Below, piece after piece: positions 1 through 9,669 of a stretch of 39,156 nucleotides of DNA; position 1 is the first letter of the stretch; each line of letters begins with the position of its first letter. The notes under the pieces were generated by a model. That model saw only the letters and a list, made by a program, of their open reading frames with translations, was not told the DNA's origin and made no database searches. The translations under genes were made by a program, and so were the position numbers. The DNA lies in NCBI GenBank assembly GCA_905479795.1, contig CAJQNX010000011.1, forward strand, positions 1 to 39,156. Reading direction: 5' to 3'. Source of the stretch: an uncultured Candidatus Midichloriaceae bacterium (lineage in GTDB: Bacteria > Pseudomonadota > Alphaproteobacteria > Rickettsiales > Midichloriaceae).

Positions 1-61
1 TTTTACTTTTCCGCCATTCAACAATATCATTGCGTATTTTCTCAAGTGTAATTTTTTGCAT
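1..61 (-). CDS. N-terminus of a CDS running off the left edge (MQKITLEKIRNDIVEWRKSK...); possibly transposase-related
   Basis: ATG at 61..59 on the minus strand, open to the window edge, preceded by an AAGG-like RBS. Confidence 0.4.
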   Translation of the reverse strand, partial: MQKITLEKIRNDIVEWRKSK

Positions 62-157
62 AGTAACTTGCCTTTTTTATTTAAGGTCAAATTTACCATT
101 TATCCACATGATCTGTCACGCAGGCTTACCGGAAGGACACAGTAAACTTGTATAAAA

Positions 158-2404
158 CTATACCTCCACTTCCACTAGCTTTGGAATCCCTTCACATAGA
201 TTAAATGATATTATCGCATCATTATAATAAGAATTTTGAAAAATATTAACGCTGAAATCAGTTAGTTTTTTATCTTCTGGATTGCATTCATTACCTGTAG
301 AAACATAAGCATTTACCGTAGTTTCTTCTTCTATTATATATTTTTTACATTGTTTAAGTGAATCAAAATCTCTTGGAGAAGTAATATTGATTGAGTCATA
401 TTCAAATATTTCTTTACAATCAATGATCTTTGCAGATTTTTCTACAACTAATTTACTAGCAAACGTAATAGCTATACCAGCTTTTTTAAGATACTTCCCA
501 CCTATATTAATAGCTTTTATATAACCAACAGCTTCTAAAGTTGCAAGCCCCATCACACCTGCCCAAACATAATCTGATACTGTATTATTAAACAAGTTGC
601 ATATATGATAATGTATATTATGCATTACTTTAGAATGGTTTTGCAAGTTATCTACTGCACCTGAATAATCACTTTCTTTATAGTAATTTAAAAATTCCTC
701 TCTATTTAAAATAAATGCATAATCCAATGGAGTTAATTGAAAAATTTGATCTTGGTACATATTTAATCCATCTTTACATTTTACTAACCCTTGCAATGCT
801 TTAAATACATTTTTACTTTCAAATATTATAGATAATTGTAGGAAATTAAAATTCATACTATAATCGTTGCAATTAACAGTTCCTTTATTAATTTCCGCTG
901 TACTTCCTTTATAGTCATCTTCTTTAATCAGATTAACTGCTTTTAGGTAATGAGATTTTTCTAAATTATCAAGTATCAGTTTGCAATGATTACCATCTTT
1001 CGGAATTATATTCATAAATTCCTCTAATAATTCTGCATTTGGTATAGAAAATTCAAATTCCTTGCCATTTTTTTTCACTGAGTATGCAAAAAATTCCTCA
1101 TTATCAATATCTGAATACCAATCATACTTAAATAACGAGATTTGATTATCAAATTTTAATTTGAAAGTTTTTTTGGCTGATAATTCTAAAAATTTTTGAC
1201 TCAACGCACTGTTTAAACACTTTTCTCTAGTAAATAGGCGCTGCAAAATTGTACTGGCACCACTTTTTGTCCAATAATTTTGCGGAACAAGATCATTATT
1301 AGAATATGCGGTATTGAGATATTTCATCACAGCCCATGGAGTATACGCATGAATGTATGTATTTACTCCCACAGGGATATAATACCCATCGTACCAATCT
1401 GTTATTGTATCAAAAACTTTTTCTTTATTTTCAAAAGGAAATTTGCTTACCAGTTCCTTCACTTCATCTGATGAAAAGCCAAAATTTTTACTAAATTTAA
1501 TATCGGAAATTCCATATGGTGATACATTATTGCAACCAGAGCCTGCTTCTTTATAAATTGTATCAAATATACCTGTTAATATTATCTTTTCTGAATCTGG
1601 ATTGGTCTTAGCTAAAGGCGAACAAAGTGTTTGAGAAATAAGTTTTGATATTTCAACCACCAACTTATTTTGCTCTGGATTTTGCTTTTTTCCTAAATTT
1701 TCTTCTAAAAATGCATTGATTGGTTTGTCGTATTCATCAACTAAAATATAGACTTTTTCTCCATGATGTTTGTGCAATAACTCACTTAAAAACCTTATAC
1801 TGCCTTCTAATGTAATTCCCTGATAATCGATATTTATATGTTTTTGAAAATCTGCCCTCTCATCTTCATATAATTTATCACTATCCAAAATATATCTAAA
1901 ATCCTTATATAAAGATTTTATCATATTCTTGAGCTTATCTCTTATTTCCTCAATTGCATCACCTGTTATCTCTTTTAAGCTTATGAATATCACTGGGTGT
2001 TTTCCTTGATATTTCATGTAATAGCCTTTATCTGCTTTTGATATAGCTAATTTATAATTTAAAAATATATCTTTATTACAAACTAATTTTTCACTATTCC
2101 AAAAAGGCAATGACCAAGTCCACGGATAGAAAAGAGAGTAATTATCCTCTGCCTGGTCTACTTTTTTACACTCTTTATTTTCTGGTTCAAGGAATGTTTT
2201 TAACATATCCAAATTTAGGGTTTTACCCCATCTTCTAGGATAAGTAATCAGCATAGCTTTTTCACTGCTATCTAGTACTTCTTTTATAAACAAAGTTTTA
2301 TCAACATAGACATCATACTGAGTAACCATCTCTTTAAAGTTATCAGTACCTAAGGCAATTTTTAGTGGCTGATTTTTATTTTCAGGATAAGTCATAACAC
2401 ACAC
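158..2404 (-). CDS. AAA-ATPase-like protein (PF09820-type N-terminus) with atypical C-terminus (ankyrin-like and hydrophobic segments)
   Basis: N-terminal YVDKTLFIKEVL...YPRRWGKT (Walker A-like) and VYILVDEYDKPIN (Walker B-like) typical of the family. Confidence 0.8.
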   Translation of the reverse strand: MCVMTYPENKNQPLKIALGTDNFKEMVTQYDVYVDKTLFIKEVLDSSEKAMLITYPRRWGKTLNLDMLKTFLEPENKECKKVDQAEDNYSLFYPWTWSLPFWNSEKLVCNKDIFLNYKLAISKADKGYYMKYQGKHPVIFISLKEITGDAIEEIRDKLKNMIKSLYKDFRYILDSDKLYEDERADFQKHINIDYQGITLEGSIRFLSELLHKHHGEKVYILVDEYDKPINAFLEENLGKKQNPEQNKLVVEISKLISQTLCSPLAKTNPDSEKIILTGIFDTIYKEAGSGCNNVSPYGISDIKFSKNFGFSSDEVKELVSKFPFENKEKVFDTITDWYDGYYIPVGVNTYIHAYTPWAVMKYLNTAYSNNDLVPQNYWTKSGASTILQRLFTREKCLNSALSQKFLELSAKKTFKLKFDNQISLFKYDWYSDIDNEEFFAYSVKKNGKEFEFSIPNAELLEEFMNIIPKDGNHCKLILDNLEKSHYLKAVNLIKEDDYKGSTAEINKGTVNCNDYSMNFNFLQLSIIFESKNVFKALQGLVKCKDGLNMYQDQIFQLTPLDYAFILNREEFLNYYKESDYSGAVDNLQNHSKVMHNIHYHICNLFNNTVSDYVWAGVMGLATLEAVGYIKAINIGGKYLKKAGIAITFASKLVVEKSAKIIDCKEIFEYDSINITSPRDFDSLKQCKKYIIEEETTVNAYVSTGNECNPEDKKLTDFSVNIFQNSYYNDAIISFNLCEGIPKLVEVEV

Positions 2405-2474
2405 GCCAAGTAAAAATTTATAACTTATATACCATATTTTTACTTAATTTATACTTTTTATCAATAAAATTAGT

Positions 2475-3749
2475 TTATTTGACGTTAATTTTATAGTATT
2501 GCTTTAGTTTATTTTGCAGTGTGTTTATTGAAATGCCCAGCACTTTAGCTATTAAATCATAATTTTTATCATATCTTGATAAGGCCTTATTTATTGCCTT
2601 TTTTTCTGTCACCTCTAGTGATTCTATACTATCTTCATCCGAAACATTTATTATAGATATATATTTATCTTCAATTTTGGAACCAATGGAAGTCAATACT
2701 GCTCTGTGAATAGTATTTTCAAGCTCCCTAACATTGCCTGGCCAAGAATGCAATGTTAGCTTTTGTAATGCAGATTCATCTAAAACTTTGGCCTCTAGAT
2801 TATTTATTTTGCAATATTTTTTAAGGAAATATTCTGTTAATGGTTTGATGTCCTCAATTCTATCAGCAAGTGATGGTACTTCTAAATGTATAACATTTAA
2901 TCTATAAAATAAATCTTCTCTGAAATTGCCCTTTTTTACCTCTGAAATTAAATTTCGGTTAGTTGTAGCTATAATTCTAATATTAAGCTTCACTGGCTCA
3001 TTACCACCCACTCTAAATATTTCTCTTTCCTGAACTGCCCTTAATAACTTAGCCTGTAACTTTAAATCCATTTCACTAATTTCATCTAAAAAAAGCGTAC
3101 TATTATTTGCCTGCTCAAATTTTCCAATCCTTCTTTCTACAGCACCAGTAAATGCACCTTTTTCATGTCCAAACATTTCTGACTCTAGTAAACTTTCAGG
3201 AATTGCAGCGCAATTTATTGATACCAATTCATTTGATGGATTTTTACCATGCTTATGTATCAATTTTGCAATAATTTCTTTGCCAACTCCTGATTGACCA
3301 GAAATCAAAACATTAGCAATCGATGGGGCAATTTGCTTAGCAATTGAGATCACCCTTAACATTTCTTGAGAAAAACAAATTATCTCTTCATCATTTTCTG
3401 AATTATTTGATATTATCGAAAATAAAGTAGCAATCACATCTTTATTTGGTGGAAGTAATACATATTCAACTGCCCCCTCTTTTATACTTTCAGCAGCTCT
3501 TTTTGGATTATTAGAAAGCCCACAAGAAACAATAGGTATTGAAAAATGTTCATTATCAAGTGCGGTTTTTAATTCTTTAATATTCATTTCAGAATCAATC
3601 ATGATTAATTCAATATTCTTGCCATTTCTCAATGTTATCATAGCTGAGTTAAAATCAGTCGCATGCATAATTTTAGCATTTTGCTCCTTAGCTAATTTTG
3701 CAGCATGAATCATATGTCCTTTTAAATCACCCACTATCAATAAACGCAT
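2475..3749 (-). CDS. flbD: Sigma-54-dependent transcriptional regulator, FlbD-like (receiver-like + AAA+ + Fis-type HTH)
   Basis: GQSGVGKEIIAKLIH, CAAIPESLLESEMFGHEKGAFTGA, Fis-like C-terminus; N-terminus MRLLIVGDLKGH...AAESIKEGAVEYVLLPP resembles FlbD. Confidence 0.8.
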   Translation of the reverse strand: MRLLIVGDLKGHMIHAAKLAKEQNAKIMHATDFNSAMITLRNGKNIELIMIDSEMNIKELKTALDNEHFSIPIVSCGLSNNPKRAAESIKEGAVEYVLLPPNKDVIATLFSIISNNSENDEEIICFSQEMLRVISIAKQIAPSIANVLISGQSGVGKEIIAKLIHKHGKNPSNELVSINCAAIPESLLESEMFGHEKGAFTGAVERRIGKFEQANNSTLFLDEISEMDLKLQAKLLRAVQEREIFRVGGNEPVKLNIRIIATTNRNLISEVKKGNFREDLFYRLNVIHLEVPSLADRIEDIKPLTEYFLKKYCKINNLEAKVLDESALQKLTLHSWPGNVRELENTIHRAVLTSIGSKIEDKYISIINVSDEDSIESLEVTEKKAINKALSRYDKNYDLIAKVLGISINTLQNKLKQYYKINVK

Positions 3750-3829
3750 CTTTCACTCTATAATTTATTACCTAAATTATAGTCACAAAATAACTTAAAT
3801 CAATGTACGATATCCTATTAGTAATACAA

Positions 3830-4666
3830 TCATTCATCGAAATTTATATTACCCCATGGAATACCACCTATCACCCCTGCAATAAAAATTAAAACAGTTG
3901 CCAAGCACAATGCAAATGAAGGTTTTGCAAATCCAAGTAAAATCAAAATCAATATAGAAATGATTGGATTAAAGTACGATAAAATACTTAGTAATTTTAA
4001 ATTACCTTTTTTAATTCCATAATCCCAGAAAAAATATGCTAAGCAATGTGTGGCAATACCCATAAATATCAGCGCCAATACGTTGCCAAAAGATGGGGTT
4101 ACAGTTTCTTCATAGTACAAATGCATGCAAAGTGATAATATTAATCCAAAGCCACAATAAATTCCGATCATTTCTGGCTTTAACCTACCGTATGATTTTG
4201 AAATTAACGTATAACATGTCCAAAATAGCGCCGCACTAAATGCAAAAATATACCCTTTTATGTATCGATATTCAAAAACAACACCCCCTGGATTATCATA
4301 AAAAATCAAAATATATATTGCTATAAATGCAATAATACTGGATATGAAGTATCTAAAATGAAATTTTTCATTGGGCATTAGTGCGGAAAAAAGAATAACC
4401 ATGATAGGCCATAAGAAATTAATTAAATCTGCATGTGCAGTAGGTGAATGCTTAAAGGACATAATAAAAAGCACTTCATTTCCAAAGATACCAATTATAC
4501 CAACCACCCAAATATAAAAAGGATGATTAGCAACATTTTTCCAATTATTATTCTTTATGTTATATAAAACTGAACATACAAAACCTATGAAAAATACTAT
4601 AGCTAATATTTCATAAGTAGGAATGCCCTTTAAACTTGCAACTAATACTGCCGATACAGCCCACAT
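3830..4666 (-). CDS. EamA/DMT-family transporter (YddG-like)
   Basis: Multiple hydrophobic helices; two EamA-like halves; true start may lie upstream of the called ATG. Confidence 0.75.
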   Translation of the reverse strand: MWAVSAVLVASLKGIPTYEILAIVFFIGFVCSVLYNIKNNNWKNVANHPFYIWVVGIIGIFGNEVLFIMSFKHSPTAHADLINFLWPIMVILFSALMPNEKFHFRYFISSIIAFIAIYILIFYDNPGGVVFEYRYIKGYIFAFSAALFWTCYTLISKSYGRLKPEMIGIYCGFGLILSLCMHLYYEETVTPSFGNVLALIFMGIATHCLAYFFWDYGIKKGNLKLLSILSYFNPIISILILILLGFAKPSFALCLATVLIFIAGVIGGIPWGNINFDE

Positions 4667-4814
4667 TAAAAGCCCTAACTGACCAATTATATTAGCTTTA
4701 TTATTCTTATAAAAACTACTGTTAATTTAACTATACACACTATTAAGGATAACATTTTATTTATGAACTAAAAAAAGTCAACATTGTTAAAAAAGAGTTG
4801 TTATCAACAATTTA

Positions 4815-4885
4815 TTGACATAAAAATAATTATTTCTATCTTTTATTGTTAATTTATTGACTAGTAATCTAGCAATAAGTATAAT
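4815..4885 (+). promoter_or_regulatory. Putative tandem sigma-70-like promoters upstream of the 5110 ORF
   Basis: TTGACA 4815-4820 with weak -10 TATCTT 4837-4842; TTGACT 4857-4862, 17-bp spacer, TATAAT 4880-4885. Confidence 0.6.
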
Positions 4886-5109
4886 GCGTCATGAAATAAT
4901 ATTTTAAACCTATGAAAATTAACCATATATCATCTTATAGCATTAGGGGCGTTCTGCTAAGATGGGTTAATTGCAATTTCATTTGGCTGAAATTTACGTC
5001 TTATCTAAGGTCAATTTATAAACTTAGTTGCTGTATTATTTAGTTGATTTTCTAAATTACACCTCCTTTTTCCTACATAAATCTACAATAAATTTTAACG
5101 GTAAAAATC

Positions 5110-6261
5110 ATGTATTATATTCACTCTATACACGCTGCAGCTAATGTAGTTATCTCAGCAGTAACACCGGTTGCTAGAGCAACAGCAGCATATTCAACTG
5201 CATACCTATTTAATTCACACGTATACGAACCATTGGCTAATACTGCATCAGAGTATGCTAAAGAGTGGGGGTTATATGAATATAAAACTGCAGTTTCTGA
5301 AAGCATATACAATTTTACCTCTACTAATTTAAGCCCTGAAGTTGCTGATTTTGGCTCTCATTTATCAAAAAATTTCCTCCCATCATTAAAAGATGCTGTG
5401 CTTTTAGATGGTATAGTATTTTATGTTTTAGGAGGTCCGATATTACCAGGAATAATTGGAGCGACAATTGCCTATGACTTAAGAGAAAGTATTAATAATT
5501 ATTTTGAAAATTCTAAGTTACATGGAGTAGCAGGAGGATTTTTTGCTGGTGCAATTAAATATGGAATTGCAGGATTAACCTTAGATAAAAAAGTATTATT
5601 GATAGGTGCGATGAATAATGCAGCTTATGAATATTTTAAAACAGCAGATGATGATCCCGTTACTAATAACGATGTAATAGGCTTATACGCCTTACTATTT
5701 CAAATTGAGGGTACAGATGCTGTACTTAACGTTATGCTAAGAGAAAAGGGTATATTAGAGCAACTTACAAAAACATTGAAGGTAGCAGGGCTGTTGAGTG
5801 GTTCAGTGTGGGGATTCTTAACACCAGGAGATAAATCTTTTTACTGTGATACCACGCAATGTTATAAAAAAGATTTATTGGTACATAACATAACTTATAT
5901 AGATGAAAGATATAAAGGTGATTATGATTTTACTTTAAAACGTATCCCAAATCATTTTTATAAGATGTATAATGACACTTTAGATGCCACAACTTATATT
6001 AATGAAAAATATAAAGGTGATCATGATTCTACTTTAGAACGTATATTAAATTATTTCCCTAAGTACGCTTTACTTATAACTTCTGAAGAAGAAGTGACAA
6101 ATATGAATTCTACACTTTATTATAGTACTAAAACACAGTGTGCTTTAAAAGATTTTACACAATTAAATATCTGCCGCCTGGATGAATATTATGATGAGTC
6201 ATCACAAAATACTGAATTGACCAGCGAAGAAGTTTCACAAAATATAAAAGAAGACCTTTAA
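5110..6261 (+). CDS. Hypothetical protein with hydrophobic segments and an internal 33-aa tandem repeat
   Basis: 383-aa ORF with upstream promoter-like sequence and downstream terminator hairpin. Confidence 0.7.
   Translation: MYYIHSIHAAANVVISAVTPVARATAAYSTAYLFNSHVYEPLANTASEYAKEWGLYEYKTAVSESIYNFTSTNLSPEVADFGSHLSKNFLPSLKDAVLLDGIVFYVLGGPILPGIIGATIAYDLRESINNYFENSKLHGVAGGFFAGAIKYGIAGLTLDKKVLLIGAMNNAAYEYFKTADDDPVTNNDVIGLYALLFQIEGTDAVLNVMLREKGILEQLTKTLKVAGLLSGSVWGFLTPGDKSFYCDTTQCYKKDLLVHNITYIDERYKGDYDFTLKRIPNHFYKMYNDTLDATTYINEKYKGDHDSTLERILNYFPKYALLITSEEEVTNMNSTLYYSTKTQCALKDFTQLNICRLDEYYDESSQNTELTSEEVSQNIKEDL
5893..6064 (+). repeat. Degenerate tandem repeat, period 99 nt (33 aa)
   Basis: TYIDERYKGDYDFTLKRIPNHF versus TYINEKYKGDHDSTLERILNYF; acttatat starts at 5893 and 5992. 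Confidence 0.8.
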
Positions 6262-6265
6262 TCTA

Positions 6266-6297
6266 AAATGCGATGCCTCACTTTTTGCATCGCATTT
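6266..6297 (+). terminator. Rho-independent terminator
   Basis: Perfect 11-bp stem aaatgcgatgc/gcatcgcattt, 10-nt loop, followed by aattttta. Confidence 0.8.
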
Positions 6298-6385
6298 AAT
6301 TTTTAGTGAAAATAAAGCTATAAATTATATTAAAAAAAACTTTACAAGATTATTGCTGAAACTTATCATCTTATAATAATATTTT

Positions 6386-8323
6386 ATGTTACTATGGGCG
6401 ATGAAAAAAGTATCAGATTTTATTTTAACGGGACAAGGTACGACTGGTAAAACTCCAAGCTTTCAAGCTAAATTAAAAGGTGATACTACAGAAGTAAGGT
6501 ATCAAATTAAACGGTCAAATTATATAAATCAATTTAGAAGATGGATTGGATTGGACCCTGATCAATCTGACATACTTGGTGAATATATTGCGTCTAGAGT
6601 AACAGCAAGCTTGCTTAATAAAAATTCACCTCCAGATTTAGCTCCTGAAGTTGATTTAATTTATAATGAAAATCAGCACGATTTTAGTTTAGCATCAAAA
6701 TATTTAAATGACAGAGAGCAAAGATTTGTTGGCATGACTCTTGGTGAATTAATTGAAAATAAAGATAAACTAAACGTTCAAGAAGAAGTAAAAAATCTTA
6801 ATGAATTAAGCGAATATTTAAGTACCTTAAATAAAATAGAATCTGTACTAGAACTTAGTACTCCTAGACAAAAAGTGTTAGCTAAGCTTGTTAAAGATTC
6901 TATAGAAAAATTAGATTCTATTTTTCAAGAAATTGAACAAACTAAAAAAATTGAAGAACCTTATGAAAAAAGAAGAAAAAAAACAAAATTAGTATTTGGA
7001 AAAGCCAAAGATAACCAATTATCAATTGATAAATCTTGTAAAATTGAAATTGAAGGTGTGCCAGAAGTTGTTTCTATAAATAAAATTGAACTTTACAATG
7101 CTTTAGCAAGCTCAATTATTCTTGGTGATCATGATATAAATCCTAATAATTTTTATGCTATTTTTGATAAAAAAACAAAAGAAGTGCGTATTGGAAGAAT
7201 CGATTTGGGCCATGCATTTAATGATTTAATGAAAAATTGGATGGTTGGTTCTCATACACCTAATATTAATGGTAATCGAGGAACAGTTTTAGATTTTCTT
7301 AACAGAAAAAAAGAAAACGGAGGGGTAACAAAATTCAGTAGGCATATTGACAGAGGAATTATTTTAGACCCTGAGTTTTCGCAAGCTTTGAGAGATCAAA
7401 CCGAAAATATCACTAGCACATTAGATGTTTGTAAAGATGAGTTGTTAGAATTAATGAAAGCAGATAACAAAGTAAGAAAAAAGTTAGTAAAATCAGCAAA
7501 GACTTTACAAAAAAGAATAGGGATAAATGGCTTCTTTGATAAAATTACTCATCAAATTGGTAATATTCCTAATAAAACACTAAGAAACATTATTGGAGTA
7601 ACGGTGTTATTTACTCGAAAATTACTTCAAACACTTCTTTTTATACCAAAAAAAATATTAAGTATTCCAAGAAATATTGCTTTGCTTATTCCTCCAGTTA
7701 AAAATTATTATGGGCAGCAACAACATAAATCAGATGAAATATTGATCAATAATCTTTTCGATAATTGTAATAAATATATTGCTAAAAATCAGAAAGAATC
7801 TCAATCTGTTGCAAACGTAATTGATATTCAAATAATTGTTAAAAATTTATTAGAAAAAGAACATCCTATGGAAAGAGATATTAGAGAAGCAAAAGATAAA
7901 ATTAAAGCTATTTACCAAACAGATCAAAATTATTTAAAAAATAAATCTTTAAAGGATAAAGTTGAGTGGGTCAATTATAACGAATCCTCTCAGCCATTAA
8001 AAATGAACTTAAATAAATACATAAAAACCCAAGCCAAACAATTAGGAAAAAAAGATTTGGCTATACAAATAATAAAAACTTTTAAGGGCGAAAATATGGT
8101 CTCACAAGAAGTAGATAATGGGGTTAATCAAATTAAAAGCGCAACTAAAGAGCTATCCATAAAAAAAACTAATCAACATCATTCACATCATGCAGTAGAT
8201 GTAGGGCGGCATCACACAATAAAGACAACCCTAGATTTAGCAATAAAAGATCACGATATTAAAAAATCATTCTGTTCTGGAGAAAACTCTCTAAATAAAG
8301 TATCACGTATTAGAGTGCACTAA
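6386..8323 (+). CDS. Candidate kinase-fold protein (PI3/4-kinase-like catalytic motifs); possible secreted effector
   Basis: 645-aa ORF with LGDHDINPNNF...IGRIDLGHAF, resembling the catalytic GDRHxxN and DFG motifs of PI3/4-kinase-like folds. Confidence 0.55.
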   Translation: MLLWAMKKVSDFILTGQGTTGKTPSFQAKLKGDTTEVRYQIKRSNYINQFRRWIGLDPDQSDILGEYIASRVTASLLNKNSPPDLAPEVDLIYNENQHDFSLASKYLNDREQRFVGMTLGELIENKDKLNVQEEVKNLNELSEYLSTLNKIESVLELSTPRQKVLAKLVKDSIEKLDSIFQEIEQTKKIEEPYEKRRKKTKLVFGKAKDNQLSIDKSCKIEIEGVPEVVSINKIELYNALASSIILGDHDINPNNFYAIFDKKTKEVRIGRIDLGHAFNDLMKNWMVGSHTPNINGNRGTVLDFLNRKKENGGVTKFSRHIDRGIILDPEFSQALRDQTENITSTLDVCKDELLELMKADNKVRKKLVKSAKTLQKRIGINGFFDKITHQIGNIPNKTLRNIIGVTVLFTRKLLQTLLFIPKKILSIPRNIALLIPPVKNYYGQQQHKSDEILINNLFDNCNKYIAKNQKESQSVANVIDIQIIVKNLLEKEHPMERDIREAKDKIKAIYQTDQNYLKNKSLKDKVEWVNYNESSQPLKMNLNKYIKTQAKQLGKKDLAIQIIKTFKGENMVSQEVDNGVNQIKSATKELSIKKTNQHHSHHAVDVGRHHTIKTTLDLAIKDHDIKKSFCSGENSLNKVSRIRVH

Positions 8324-8821
8324 TGCCGTTTTGAAAATTAAGAAAAACCCCATGGTGTATGAGAATTAAAATTAGTAATGAATTGATTGCTAAAATAGAA
8401 GATAGGAAAAGAATATAAAAAGAAAAGAAATAAAAAATAGGTTAACTTTACTCTGCAAGAAGAAAAATTAATGCAAAATAATTATAAGTGGAGATAAATT
8501 ATTCAAATACTGTAAAAAACATAAAGAAGTGCTGGGAATTGGTAAAAAAGTAAAGCTAAGGGGAAATGTTATGGAAGATGGGGGAATTGACTATATGCAT
8601 TTAGGTAGCTATGGAGAAATAATAATATGCGAAGAAATATTAAAAAAAAGGATAGATTTTCTACAATCTATAATCATAAAAATTGACTTTGATCTGTATT
8701 CTAAGATAAGACCGTGAAAATGAAAGAAAAGAAGAAAAATATAAAACAGTTAGTAGCAGATTTAAGCCTAGATAAACGCATTAGAAAAAGTGGTAAAATG
8801 CTATGCGATACACAAAGCAAT

Positions 8822-9000
8822 AAAATTGATAACGGGTCAGAATTTATATAGAAGGAGCTAGATATATAGGTAATAACAAGGAGTAGCATTATATTATTCA
8901 AGAGCTAAACCTATAGACAATGTTTTTATAGAGAGTTTTAATGGTGAGTTTAGGAATGAATACTGAAATCAATATTGGTTCCTGAACAGAAGATGCTATG
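8822..9000 (+). pseudogene. IS3-family transposase (orfB-like) remnant
   Basis: Fragments KIDNGSEFI*KELDI and, in another frame, SRAKPIDNVFIESFNGEFRNEY*NQYWFLN. Confidence 0.75.
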
Positions 9001-9095
9001 TATAAAGTTGAAAGTAACGAGAAGAATGAAATGACCCCCAAGTCGTTCGACCAAAATTAACTTAAAAAGAGAGGCAATTTCTTGACAAAACTCTA

Positions 9096-9235
9096 TCATA
9101 TTTTAACCTCCTTAATAATATTGTAATCATTAAAATTCAAATGAAATCCATAACTATTGCTATAAGCTTTATATGAAATTTCATATGGAATGCTATAGGA
9201 TAATGACTGGTGTGGTCTTTTGGAATTATATCTTT
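9096..9235 (-). pseudogene. IS transposase C-terminal remnant on the opposite strand
   Basis: Reverse strand reads RYNSKRPHQSLSYSIPYEISYKAYSNSYGFHLNFNDYNIIKEVKI*, typical integrase-core C-terminus. Confidence 0.65.
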
Positions 9236-9669
9236 TTACGCAGTTCTATAAGTTATAAATCCCTAATAAGTTTGCTATGGTCTTAGCTAGAGGTAAGGTC
9301 ATAAATTCGCTTAATTTCTTTTTTAAGATCTAATTTATTGGGTTTATTATAAAGAAAGATAGTAATAAAACTATTTAGAATGACATCATATTAAAAAGAT
9401 ATGACGTATGTATGTTTTTTTAGTCAAATAGAAGGTGAGTTAAAAAGGGATTGATAAGAGAAAAAGTTCGTAATTTATGATAAATCATAACGTCTAGGCA
9501 TTAATTATTGGTAACAATTGGGCTGATTTATTATAATAATTAGTGAAAATAATATATTGCAGAAGTATCTACCTTAACTACTTTGTTTGTTACTCTAGTT
9601 AATGATTTAGCATTTAGTTGTGAATTGGAATCATTAAATAGTTGTATTATGCAAATAAAAAAAGATAAA

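Noticed and set aside
1280-1471. Plus-strand 63-aa ORF
   Set aside because: Fully antisense to the AAA-ATPase-like CDS; no independent evidence
5060-5072. Minus-strand aaaaaggaggtgt as a Shine-Dalgarno for a minus-strand gene
   Set aside because: No suitable start codon or open frame follows on the minus strand
8529-8717. 62-aa ORF between the kinase-like gene and IS remnants
   Set aside because: No recognisable domain, sits in decayed sequence; likely fortuitous
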